Below are positions 11,549 through 21,350 of a DNA stretch of 64,000 bases, piece by piece. The stretch spans positions 28,535,661-28,599,660 of the forward strand of contig OX104127.1 of the NCBI GenBank assembly GCA_944470555.2, in the 5' to 3' direction. The DNA comes from Heterobilharzia americana. Taxonomy: Eukaryota > Platyhelminthes > Trematoda > Strigeidida > Schistosomatidae. A program made the translations under genes and the position numbers. The stretch's first letter is position 1. Each line of letters opens with the position of its first letter. The notes under the pieces are model-generated. The model saw nothing but the letters and a program-made list of their open reading frames with translations. It had not been told where the DNA came from and did not search any database.

Positions 11549-13936
11549 TTAGTCCCTTGGGCTCCGAGTGGAACATAGGGCTTCAGTAGCACGCCTCCAG
11601 TGACCTCTGTTCTCTGAGATCTTTTGAACCTGGTTCCACGACAGCCCAGAAGCTCTCATTTCCTCCTCGCATGACCTCCTCCATGTCACCCTCGGACGTC
11701 CAACTCGTCGCTTCCCATGGGGATTCCACTCGAGGGCCTGACGCGTGATGTCCTCAGTCGACCTTCTCAGTGCATGCCCAATCCATCTCCACTTCCTCCT
11801 GCATATTTGTTGGGTGATAGGTTCTTGGTTGGTTCGTTCCCAGAGTTCCTTGTTGCTTATTTTTTCTGGCCATCTGATCTTCAGCAACGAGCGTAAGCAG
11901 TTGTTGATGAATGTCTGTAGTTTATTGGAAATACCTTTCGTGGCGCGCCAAGTCTCTGAGCCATACAAGAGCACTGACTTGACGTTGGTGTTGAAAATCC
12001 GTATCTTGTTCCGCATGCTGAGTGCAGAAGATCTCCACACTGGTTTCAGGCTAATGAACGCCTGTCTTGCTTTTCCGATTCTGACTTTGACGTCGTCGTC
12101 CGTCCCGCCTGTAGTTGAAACAGTGCTTCCTAGATAAGTGAAGGAGGTTACTTCCTTCAAGTTTCTCCCGTTGACGGTGATTGGAGTTTGTTGTTGTTGT
12201 TGATGGTGGTGGTGCGGTATCTTCATCACTTCTGTCTTCTCTATATTCACCTGAAGTCCCGTCTTAGCTGCCTCTTCTGTCAACTTGTTAGTTTTTGCCT
12301 GCAGATCTTCAAGTTTATGTGACATTAGGCACAAGTCATCGGCGAAATCCAAGTCTTCTAGGTTCTTTTCCGTCGTCCAGTGTATCCCCCTCTTCTCGCT
12401 GCCTACTGTTTGCTGCATGATCCAGTCCACCACAATAAGGAATATCATGGGGGATAGTAGGCAACCTTGTTTCACTCCTGTCTTCACTTCAAAGGCATCA
12501 CTGAGCTTCCCATTGTGGATTACTTGGCATGTGGCATCTTCATATAGTTGTTGAATGAGGCGGATAAAGGTTTGCGGTACTCCGTAGTATTGAAGCAGTT
12601 TCCAAATTACTTCTCGGTCGACGCTGTCAAAGGCCTTCTCAAAGTCGATGAAGTTGAGGTATAGAGCTGATTGCCATTCTACGCTCTGTTCTATGATGAT
12701 ACGAAGCGTTGCAATTTGGTCTGCACATGATTTGTACTTCCTGAAGCCTGCCTGTTCCGGTCGCAGTTTTGAATCCAGTGCGTCTTTAAGCCTCTCCAGG
12801 ATGATGCGGCTTAATATTTTACTTGGGGTGGATAGGAGAGTGATTCCGCGCCAGTTCTTGCAAGCACTGAGGTCTCCCTTCTTCGGCAGTTTGACAAGGT
12901 AACCCTTCTTCCAATCGTCAGGTACCTTCTCTTCCTTCCACACCTTCTGCAATAGTGGTGTGAGCATGTCCGCTGTTGTCTCTGCATCTGTTCTCAGTGC
13001 TTCTGGCGGTATTCCATCTGGTCCTGCTGCTTTCCCGCATTTCAGTAGCTTTATGGCGTTCAGGACTTCCATTTTCGTTGGGGGATTTATGTTCACTTGT
13101 AATTCAGCGGCTGCAGGTGGTATTTCTGGACGAAGTGCAGGTGGTGGTCGATTCAAGAGCTTCTTGAAGTGGTCGGCCCATCGTTTCCTCTTTTTCTCTT
13201 CTTTCGTAATTAAATTTCCTTCATCTTTTATTGGTTTCATCTGTGTTGGTCTCTTCCCTGATAGCAACCTGGTTATTTGATACAATGTCGTCAGGTCTCT
13301 CTTACCTGCAGCCTGTTCTGCTTCACTTGCCAGTGTTTCGTAGAAGTGTCTTTTGTCTTTGCGTGCACTCTTCTTCACTTCTTTGTCCAGTGTTTTATAC
13401 ATTGTGCTCAGTTCCTCTTGTCGTTGAGCATCCTTGCACTGGTTTATCTTCTGCTTCACCATCCTCCTCTCCTCTATCAGCTTCCAGGTATCCGTCGAGA
13501 TCCATTCCTTGTCTTCTTTCTTCTTCCTTCCTAATACTGTTGTGCAGGTTTCTTTCCACATAGCTTTCAAAGACTTCCAGTGTTCTTCCACACAGGTTTC
13601 TTCAGGGATGTCCCTCGATATCTCCCATTTTGTCTTGATGGCTGCCTTGAAGATCTCCTTTGTAGTTTCATCCTTCAGTTTCCGAGTGTTGTACTTGAAT
13701 TGAGGTCTATCACCAGCTTCCTTGAAGGCTTTTAACTTGATTTGGAAGGTTCCTTGCACTAGACAGTGGTGGTCTGAACCTACATCTGCTCCTCTTCTTG
13801 ACCTTGTGTTAAGTAGACTGCGTCTCCATTTTCTTGAGATTGAGATAAAGTCGATTTGATTTTTAGTGTGTCCTGGTGTCTGGTGAAATCCATGTCGCTT
13901 TGTGGATATCCTTGTGCCTGAACACACTGCCTCCAA
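11549..13936 (-). CDS. RTE copy 1 reverse transcriptase (795 codons, open)
   Basis: It copies the element RNA into DNA at the nicked target. The first 60 codons hold the C-terminal end of the endonuclease (NQIDF and SDHH at residues 54-57), followed by a basic linker. The RT domain spans about residues 285-570: GPDGIP (305-310), EQAGFR (394-399), DFEKAFDSVD (431-440, first catalytic aspartate), GVKQGCLLSP (487-496) and FADD (531-534), the F-A-D-D form usual in RTE elements. A run of H4Q5 (575-583) precedes the YLGS stretch at 601. The C-terminal region has WRWIGHALRR and GRPRVTWRR motifs typical of RTE proteins. The listed start is only the first methionine; the protein is probably made as part of the endonuclease polyprotein, lying in the +1 frame relative to it. 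Confidence 0.93.
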   Translation of the reverse strand: MEAVCSGTRISTKRHGFHQTPGHTKNQIDFISISRKWRRSLLNTRSRRGADVGSDHHCLVQGTFQIKLKAFKEAGDRPQFKYNTRKLKDETTKEIFKAAIKTKWEISRDIPEETCVEEHWKSLKAMWKETCTTVLGRKKKEDKEWISTDTWKLIEERRMVKQKINQCKDAQRQEELSTMYKTLDKEVKKSARKDKRHFYETLASEAEQAAGKRDLTTLYQITRLLSGKRPTQMKPIKDEGNLITKEEKKRKRWADHFKKLLNRPPPALRPEIPPAAAELQVNINPPTKMEVLNAIKLLKCGKAAGPDGIPPEALRTDAETTADMLTPLLQKVWKEEKVPDDWKKGYLVKLPKKGDLSACKNWRGITLLSTPSKILSRIILERLKDALDSKLRPEQAGFRKYKSCADQIATLRIIIEQSVEWQSALYLNFIDFEKAFDSVDREVIWKLLQYYGVPQTFIRLIQQLYEDATCQVIHNGKLSDAFEVKTGVKQGCLLSPMIFLIVVDWIMQQTVGSEKRGIHWTTEKNLEDLDFADDLCLMSHKLEDLQAKTNKLTEEAAKTGLQVNIEKTEVMKIPHHHHQQQQQTPITVNGRNLKEVTSFTYLGSTVSTTGGTDDDVKVRIGKARQAFISLKPVWRSSALSMRNKIRIFNTNVKSVLLYGSETWRATKGISNKLQTFINNCLRSLLKIRWPEKISNKELWERTNQEPITQQICRRKWRWIGHALRRSTEDITRQALEWNPHGKRRVGRPRVTWRRSCEEEMRASGLSWNQVQKISENRGHWRRATEALCSTRSPRD

Positions 13937-14687
13937 TCACCAAATCGTTGAATGCGCAGAATTCTGCAAACAATTCTCCATTCTCATTCATTTCACCTAG
14001 TGCCTCTCGACCCATGGTTAGTTCTCTTCCCGTGTTGTCCCCTCCCAGTTTGGCATTCATGTCGCCCATTAGAATTTTGATATCGCCAACTGACGTCTTG
14101 TCCAGTGTTGATTGAAGTTGTCTGTAGAAATCCTCCTTTTTCTCTTGCTCTGCATTATTTGTAGGTGCATAACATTGTATGATTGTGACCTTTCTTCCTT
14201 TTGAGTTGAATCTTGCTGTCATGATCCTGGAGGAGATTGGTTCCCACTGCATGAGAGCCTTCGATGCTCTTGAGGACATCATGATAGCCACTCCCTCAGT
14301 GTGCTCGTGGTTGGCGTCTGGGTGACCGGAGTAGATTATTGATTCTCCAGTTGACAGTTTGGAGAGTCCACTCCCATTCCATCTGCTTTCGCAAATCCCA
14401 AGCACTTCGATGTTATACCTTCTCATCTCCTTTGCAATCTGGGCTGCCTTACTGGGTTCAAACATCGTGCGGACATTCCATGTCCCCACGTTTACTTTCG
14501 CTTTCATCGAGAGAAGACACATCGGCCAATTGGCTTCCCGAAGGCTTTCACCAACTGGCGTCATTTCGCCTCTCCGATTCCAGCGGGGTATAAGTTTGTT
14601 TTCATTTTTTATATTTTGTTTGTGCTTTGAAGTTTCTTTAGCGGTTAGATTTGTTTTACGGGGTAGGGTTGCTAGCCCTATGCCCAA
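13863..14687 (-). CDS. RTE copy 1 AP-like endonuclease (274 codons, frame ends early)
   Basis: The endonuclease nicks target DNA to prime reverse transcription. This is an exonuclease-endonuclease-phosphatase fold: GTWNVRTM (metal-site asparagine, N71), GICESRWNG (catalytic glutamate, E100), CYAPTNN (172-178) and GDMNAKLG (208-215). The final conserved histidine block (SDHH) is absent from this frame and lies in the RT frame, because a stop is met just after TRTH. A frame change therefore separates the last part of the fold. The same junction occurs in copy 2 (49.3 kb). The first methionine at 14687 sits 65 bp from the element end; the M-K-A-K-V methionine at residue 61 is an alternative start just before the fold. 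Confidence 0.9.
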   Translation of the reverse strand: MGIGLATLPRKTNLTAKETSKHKQNIKNENKLIPRWNRRGEMTPVGESLREANWPMCLLSMKAKVNVGTWNVRTMFEPSKAAQIAKEMRRYNIEVLGICESRWNGSGLSKLSTGESIIYSGHPDANHEHTEGVAIMMSSRASKALMQWEPISSRIMTARFNSKGRKVTIIQCYAPTNNAEQEKKEDFYRQLQSTLDKTSVGDIKILMGDMNAKLGGDNTGRELTMGREALGEMNENGELFAEFCAFNDLVIGGSVFRHKDIHKATWISPDTRTH

Positions 14688-14752
14688 CCTTCCCTCTTTA
14701 CCCGGGCTTAGGACCGGCTAGTAACTAGTAAACTAGTTAACCAGGCGAGGTT
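14664..14752 (-). ncRNA. Candidate delta-like self-cleaving ribozyme at RTE 5' end
   Basis: The first transcribed bases AACCT (14748-14752) can pair with AGGTT at 14686-14690. Next comes a hairpin with TAGGG/CCCTA arms (14664-14680), then a C-rich joint (CCCCG). The segment between holds a CCGG/CCGG pair. Order and spacing recall the P1-P3-P1'-P4 layout of delta-like ribozymes, which are established at the 5' ends of some R2 and RTE elements. The pairing was judged by eye only, the second helix is unclear, and the activity call is inference. Confidence 0.35.
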
Positions 14753-14766
14753 CTTTTCAAATATTA
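14753..14766. repeat. Target-site duplication of RTE copy 1, 5' side
   Basis: Exact 14-bp partner of 11523-11536. It places the 5' end of the element at 14752. Confidence 0.9.
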
Positions 14767-16759
14767 ACAACGGTGAAAGAAGAGTTAGGGTAGTTCATTA
14801 CTCAGACCACATTCTGCGATGGCGTACGCTTGTGTTGGCTGTGTAAGCACGCATAGTTTTCACAGGTTTGAACGAAGTTCCATGTAAATTACGCGTTCCT
14901 TTTGGAGGGAGGTAATTTCTCTCTCTATCTATTTAGTCGCGGAAGGATATATGCAGCACAGCAACAGAATAAGTTAGCACATATTGACCACCTATGTACA
15001 TCCTAACATTAGCAAGAAGATTCAAATGTTTCATCCGAGAATAACATGTGCTGCTTACAGAAAAATAAAGTATGAAGTCAATACTTCCACTGTTACACCC
15101 GTTGCATTTTGCTTGCCAGTGTTGGCGAAAATTTCCTGAAAAAAATATGTATATATTATTTGTTATTGAGATTTATTGTGTCATCGTACTACTCCCTTGG
15201 TGGGGCAGGGAGAAACCTGAGTGACAAGCCTGTTCGGCACTTGGGAAACTACTTTCTAGATTTGGTGTTCTAACTTGTAAAATGCTGCTGTATCTGAGAG
15301 GAAATTCGGATCTCCGAGCAAATGAAACTGAGATAAACCCCACTGTTAGATGATGGTCTTGAAGCAAGGTACTTGAGAGCTGGGTTTACAAAAGGTGGTC
15401 GAAAGGATGTCTTAGCTATGCAGTGAAATTTAAACGGAAAAAATCCTGCAGAAACCTTTCAGCTTGAGACGTAGTGTCAGAGTTTGGCGAGTTCGCTGCT
15501 GACGATTGGTCATTGGTAGCTGTAGAGAGCTGCGGATCAGTGATGACCGGTTAGTACGGATGCCACCGGAGTAGTTATTAGTTTTGTGAACAGTGTGAGC
15601 GTTGAACTCTGTCAACCTCCCAACCAGACAGGGTACCTTGCCCGTGGAGGCGACGACTGCCAGTTTAGAATCCTCAAGGGTTTTGTCATGAAAGGACTGT
15701 TCAGCAGAAATGTCCTAAGGGTCATGCCACCTTCTGAAGTTTGGAGGGGATGCATGCATCAATTGCTGATAAGCGTGAATGAGTGTCAGTCATTAAAGCA
15801 AGAAGTGCATCGATTAGATCAACCGAAGGTTCCTGTCTGCATCGGTGCGCAAAAGTTAAAATCATATATGGAGACTGAGTTGCGTGTTCCGGCAGCTGGG
15901 CAATAAGGAACTGTTGAGATCATGACTTTGGGTTCGCTTTTGGCACGTCTGCACTCGTTTCGGTTTGGTTTCAGTTCTGACCCATCTTAAGTAGCTCAGG
16001 TCATTTGCTAGAAAAATTGTCTGAGTTGCAGTTGTCGGAGGGTGCGATGAACTCCTTTCGTGGTGATGGGTGTCGGTGTTGCTGAGACATTGGAATACTC
16101 GGGCTTGCCCAACCGGAAAAGCTTTTTTCTCTCGGTTCACCATGGATTCGCCATGATGTGTCCTGCCCGTTAATTCACCTTGGAAGTGGGGACAATGCAG
16201 TCAGAATTACTGCACAAAGCGTAACGACACCATTTTATGAAGCTTCTGAACCTCTGTGTCATTGAGAAAGTGATCAGCCGGGAGTACAGCGTTGAATTTC
16301 AGATCAAAGGGCTGTTTTCCGGTATTTTTCTGGACCTAAGTATTAATTATTACTGCCCCAAAGCTCCAGAATCAATGCACGACTTACGCAGCGCGTGTTG
16401 CGTCCATTGCGGTTTCCCCGTACTTTTGGCTTTTGTCAATCTGGCTACGATCTAGTTGCAATTTTCGCCTGCAAATTAAAGAATTCACACATATACGTTG
16501 TCCGTTAACTGTTGCTATCATCTCCGCAATCAGTGCTGGCATATCTCTGGTCTATCGTTGCATGAATTTTGGAGTAATAGACTGGACCTTAGCGTACTTC
16601 GCTATTCGACGGGAAGTTGCAGCGCTTTCCTGCTTTATATTGCAGTTTACTGTCGAAGCTCAGGTTGGAGGACAACTATTAACTTATTTCCGTGCTGCAG
16701 CTACGTTTCTAATCTTGATATTTTACTGCCAGACAACAATTTTTTATTGTTGTTTCATG
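14767..16759. other. No gene recognised; possibly the 5' region of the next LINE
   Basis: Short frames only. A 106-codon + frame at 15586-15906 (PPNQTGYLARGGDD region) has no known domain. Because the LINE that follows starts coding near 16.77 kb, part of this stretch may be its leader, but no boundary is visible. Confidence 0.3.
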
Positions 16760-16769
16760 TCTGTACCTT

Positions 16770-18640
16770 ATAACCCTAACATGAGCAACGTTATCGTTGC
16801 TGTCAACGAACCAATCCGTAGAGCTAGGAGATCAAAAGTTTTGAATTCGTCACCAGGGTCTGAAGGTAGTTTATTTACAAGTGGCCCCTCTATCGATCTG
16901 TCAAAGTCATGGCTGACCTATACAATGGTGTCATTGCTCACAAGCGCAACATCCTGAGCGACAATAATGTTGCTGATCTGCGGCACAAGCTAGATCGTCT
17001 CACACCTCTAGTTTGCCCACCGAACCCCACAGCAGACTTATAGATGGATAGTCTTATCAAGTATGAAGCATTAGTGAACTATGTAGCCACTGAAGCCAGC
17101 AAAGGACTGACGGCGTCTCATGACTGTCGTCCTCAATGTCTCTGATAGTTTTTCGTTAAAAAGTGTTGAAAGTGATCTCTTTCGGGACCGTGACTTGTAT
17201 GAATCCGTTTGCACAGCCTGGTGTCTTAGGAAGCTGACTAATAAATTCAGGAATAGATAATATTATTATTAAATGCTACCATCCAATATAATTCCAGGTA
17301 GACCCACTCCTTGATGTGAGACACTTCTGGGATTCACAGAAATTTGTGGGACTCTTAACATTTTGTAGGAACGTCGGGGTGCTTTCGGATCTTACCTCCT
17401 GTCAAGGACGCACACGTGGTTCGAAAACTCATGGAGTCCCTCTGAGAATTCCACCCAAACCAACGACCACCCGAGTCATACTGGCGCCTTAGAGTTAGCA
17501 CACCACTTTAGACAATATTGTAAGTGTAGATCAAAAAGGCTGACCAAGCGTGTTGTTGCAAGTACACCGGTTGCTACGTTTTACCTGCCAACACGGCGGT
17601 AACCTCTGAAACTGAAGATCAAATCTCCACCAGTTACGCAGTTTTTTCGCTAGTGATGTTGGTATGGATGGCAGCCGTACGGATGTATCCGATATGCACC
17701 TGATCCCCCACAATTTCCCGGCGAAACCCGCATCCCCCAGATGCAACTACGCTGATAAGCCTTCACCCCCCTAAGCCTCTGATATACAACGATGACTTCC
17801 GGGTGTATTGACAACGCAAAGTCTCAAAGCGCCATGTCTCGGGGGCCTAAATCCAAAGATCCTAGTTCGGGTTTACAGCCAGAGCCCACGGCACGAAAAC
17901 TACCTAGTCGTCCTCGAAATACTTATTTTCAGTCTGTTAAACTTGGCGGCCATAACACAATTCAAGCAGTGATCCTGTTTCTCTATGCAGACACATTTAC
18001 GACGTCCGCCAGTACGATGCCAGACCCTACGGCACCCTCACCAACCGGCAGAAAGGTAGGAATCATACACCAGGGGGGTACAAAGAAAGGATATATGCAT
18101 GAGAATGTTCTTAGCACAGATGCCTCCGTAATCGAGAGAAGCAACGGGTTTTCCTCCCCAAAATCATCTGCACGACATCCAGCTCCAATGTATCATCTCC
18201 TAATTGGAAGCTCGCTGTTCAAATGAAGCCTACGATACTGGCCCCCCAACATAATGGAACCCACAATTTCCTCTGCAGAAGTGAAACCACGAATTTACTT
18301 GGCTCATTTCCACAGACATCCATACCCTGTACTCTAATGAACACGCAAATTTTCACGGACTGCAAAAATTATAAGCGCCTTCTACTGTTCAGATAATGAC
18401 GCTTTCAGGACAACTGCTTTCAACCCTAAAGCACAACCGCCACGGTCGCAGGAAAAATGCCGTGCCAACCGTAGACCAACACCCGAAACAATAAACGATA
18501 ATATTGGCGGCAACTCGGGAATACCTTATTCCCCCAGTATATCTCCGACACTAAATTCTACCCCTCGTTTCTCGACACCACAGTTCAACCTAACCTACAA
18601 GAACAAACTTTCCGGAGACAAGTTCAAGCGCTACTGCTCA
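16770..18640 (+). pseudogene. CR1-like ORF1 remnant
   Basis: Broken frames give VNEPIRRARRSKVL, then after a frameshift DLYNGVIAHKRNILSDNNVA, LRHKLDRLTPLVCPPNP, LIKYEALVNYVATEASKGL, and later ADQACCCKYTGCYVLP, a cysteine-rich stretch. A 144-codon open part (17792-18226) is basic and proline/serine-rich. This fits the RNA-binding ORF1 protein placed ahead of the endonuclease in CR1-like elements. No precise domain can be named, and at least one frameshift and several stops are present. Confidence 0.5.
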
Positions 18641-19270
18641 TCCAACTCTTTGACCTTCTGTCTCATTAACACTTGTTCTATACGCAACAAAATAATTGAG
18701 ATCACCATGTTATTCATTACGTCTAACCCCTGCCTAATATTTATCATCGAAGCTCGGTGTGCTTCAGACACTCCTGGCAGTGATGTTTCTGTCGGCCATT
18801 GTAATTTGTTTAGGGGAGATAGATATAGTGGTGGAGGTGGTGGCCGCACCGTTTATATGAGGTTTGACGTTGCTGCGACATTTTGCATTGCTCCAGAACT
18901 TAATCTGCCCAGTGACGAAGTTTCCAGACGTTATGACTGTCGCTTTAGGGTGTGTCTTCCCCTTTGCTCTACTGTAGATTATGATGATAGGCTTGCAGAA
19001 GCGTTCATTCACGTAGCAACACTACCCCACTCCATGAAACTTATATGTGGAGACTTTAATATGCCTGATTCTCGGGGACAGAGTCGGCATGTAACTCAAC
19101 CAACTAGACACAACACCATACTTGACCTAGTTCTCACCAGTGGATTATTGCCTAGTATCACGGCAGCTCCAAGATCAAAAACAACCATGATTGGACGATA
19201 TCAAAATGCTAACCGGGGGGGAGATGCATTACGTGTTGCGATGCTTGGACTGTGGTCCTTAATTCCCCAG
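18632..19270 (+). pseudogene. CR1-like endonuclease domain remnant
   Basis: The frame holds LINTCSIRNKIIEI (the start of the fold, matching the LxxNxRSLxNK block), IFIIEARC in place of the usual ITETW (the glutamate is kept), LICGDFNMPD (metal-binding GDFN block) and QPTRHNTILDLVLTSG (the PTR-LDLVLT block). The final SDH block is not seen in this frame. The domain is complete enough to identify; the surroundings carry stops. Confidence 0.8.
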
Positions 19271-19589
19271 TAGCTCGTCCCATGAACTCAGTGATATCTT
19301 TTTTGGTTCCATGAATAAAATTCACGATCATATTACTCCGGCGGTATCAGTAGTTACTAGAAGGCCAAGAGTGAACTTCATCCTGGAAAATATACATATC
19401 AGCATGCGCAGGCATGCCAGAAATTTCTATTGGTCCAATGACTTTTCATCCCTTGTCTCATCAAAAATTGCTCGTAGGGACTTCAAATTAGATAGGTTGC
19501 TGGAATCAGTCAGGGAAGAAACTATCAGCAACGTTCACTCATTCGTGAGAATTCTAAAATCGGAGGAAACTTGTCCAGAGTGATTCTAG

Positions 19590-21200
19590 GTAGCCTGATC
19601 ATCGATGGCGACATTCTATATGATGACCCGAATAAGATCCATAAGCTGTTTGGTTTTCATTATGCAAGCTGCTTCACACATGAAGATAGTGCACTAGACA
19701 TATAAGTGCTCATTCCACCACAAATTTCACTGGGTAGTTTTTTCTTTTACACAGAAAATGATGGCTGATGCAGCTGCTTCACTAAGGAACTGATATTCTG
19801 CCGGACCTGATGAGATCCCATCTGTCCTCTTAAAGAAGGGGTAGTCAGGACATACCGTCGATCTTTACGGAGCTATTCTCAATGTCCCTTACAGAGGCAA
19901 GCTACCCTGGTAGCTGGAAGCCGCCATACATACCTCCAACGTATAAATCTGGCCCGAGGTCAAATATTCAAAGCTATCTTCCCATAAATATTGCATCTGT
20001 AGTCCTTCGTATTGCGGAGAAGGTGATTGCGCAAGAAACTACTGATCATGTAGTCCAGTGCCAGCTATTTTCCCTTAAGCAGCATGGTTTCCTGAAAGGT
20101 CGTCCGTGCAGTACTTGCTTACTGGATTATTGCGAGGAAGTCACCGGCAAAAAGATGATGGTCTTTCCGTTACTGCTCTAATTTTTGACTTCAAAAAAGC
20201 ATTTGATAGAGCGCCTCAGAATTGGTCAGTTCTGAAGCTTAAGTTATTTTGAATTAGTGATCCTCTACCGTCGTGGACAAGCTTATTCCTCAGACGGCGT
20301 ACTCAAATAGCAAATTTCAGTCACACCTATTTCTCCCCGAAGCCTATTTTGAATGGTGTCACTCAAGGTAGTGTGTTGAGGTCCTTTCACTTCCTACTTT
20401 ACATAGATGATGTTTCTGACGTGATAAGATATGGTAAGCCCTATCTGTTTGTGATATTTATAGCTTCCCCCACTCACCACTAAGTGAAGGTTTTAGTAGA
20501 ATGCAGAAAAACCTGACGTATTTTTTCACTCGGAGTGAAATATGGCAACTTCTACTTAACTGTAGTAAATGCGGAATTCTCCACTTCAATAATTCCCACC
20601 CAAACGTCAGTTTACACCTTGGTGATTCTGTGCTGCAATACTATAACTCAGTAATCGATTTAGGTATTGGGTAACTCGGGAACTTAACTTTAGCGGAGTA
20701 TACCGAGGTCCTTGAGTTCAAGTGTAGGAGCTCAGTTGGCCTTTTGCTCAAACACCTATATGCCACGAGGCTAGATTACTTTTATTCAAAGTAATGATCC
20801 ACCCAGTACTTGAATATGGCAGTCATCTGCAGCAGTATGTATGCTTCGGATTGGATGCCCACTGAGAATATTCAGAGAAAGTTCGCTCGTTTTGTGCTGG
20901 GCCGCCATGAAGAACTTGATTTTGAGGGAAGGTGTAGGAATCTGAAGATCGACTCAGTTTAGCTAAGACGCCTTAAGCTCAATCTTAACCCATTTTTCCG
21001 CCCTCTCCGTGGCATTACTTATGATATTGCTTTCCTACTTTTAAGCCTACGTCTTCATGCAGTCTACGCAATCCTAAGTGCACTGTGCCTGTCGAAGGAT
21101 ATCGCCTTAAACTTAGGTCACGATTCTCTATGGTACAATACAGCAAGCTATGGAATGGGCCCCCACGCCGTATTCGCACTTGCATGTCCCTGTTTCAGTT
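19590..21200 (+). pseudogene. CR1-like reverse transcriptase remnant
   Basis: In pieces one reads AGPDEIPSVLLKK, SYPGSWKPPYIPPTYKSG, YLPINIASVVLRIAEKVI, QHGFLKGRPCSTCL, then in another frame FDFKKAFDRAPQ near 20190 (catalytic aspartate block), GVTQGSVLR near 20356, and LYIDDV near 20400, where YADD has become YIDD with both aspartates kept. Later VMIHPVLEYGS and SKLWNGPPRRIR match the C-terminal region of CR1 proteins. Several stops and at least two frame changes make it non-functional. Confidence 0.8.
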
Positions 21201-21350
21201 TTAACGTCTACTCAACGAGTTCCTACAGATCACGGGTACCCACAAATTCTTTCACATTCATATTACATGCACAAATACAAAGCATTATGGAGTGATCGGC
21301 ATGTAATCATGGTCGGGCCATCGGGTCTGCTGTTAACGTACTTGGACCTC

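Larger units (their letters stand above)
11537..14752 (-). mobile_element. RTE copy 1: full-length RTE-clade non-LTR retrotransposon
   Basis: This is a complete 3.2-kb insertion on the - strand, bounded by a perfect 14-bp duplication (11523-11536 and 14753-14766). It has a short 5' leader (65 bp), an endonuclease frame (13863-14687), an overlapping RT frame (11549-13936), and a trinucleotide tail almost directly after the RT stop. Endonuclease plus RT with no ORF1, a very short 3' UTR and a simple-repeat tail are the hallmarks of the RTE clade. It is the best preserved element in the window: each frame is open over its whole length. The only coding lesion is the frame change between the two, also seen in copy 2. 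The perfect duplication and open frames point to a fairly recent insertion. Confidence 0.95.
16760..21350 (+). mobile_element. CR1-like non-LTR retrotransposon, long but decayed
   Basis: This is one element on the + strand in LINE order: an ORF1-like region (16770-18640), an endonuclease (18640-19170) and a reverse transcriptase (19590-21200). Motifs of the CR1/Jockey group are legible throughout but split by stops and frameshifts, so it cannot be active. The 5' limit is approximate and I see no simple-repeat tail or duplication that fixes the 3' end. The endonuclease and RT differ clearly from the RTE copies in the window. Clade placement is by motif style; a tree would be decisive. Confidence 0.75.

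Noticed and set aside
11745..14721. Many + strand open frames of 60-130 codons, e.g. 11745-12137 and 12960-13280
   Set aside because: They are antisense shadows of the RTE copy 1 frames; similar ones recur opposite copies 2-5.
16433..16957. 174-codon + frame with several hydrophobic stretches that could pass for a membrane protein
   Set aside because: Its end overlaps the CR1-like ORF1 region (RRARRSKVL), no family pattern is visible, and there is no splice or start context. It is better seen as LINE leader/ORF1 sequence.
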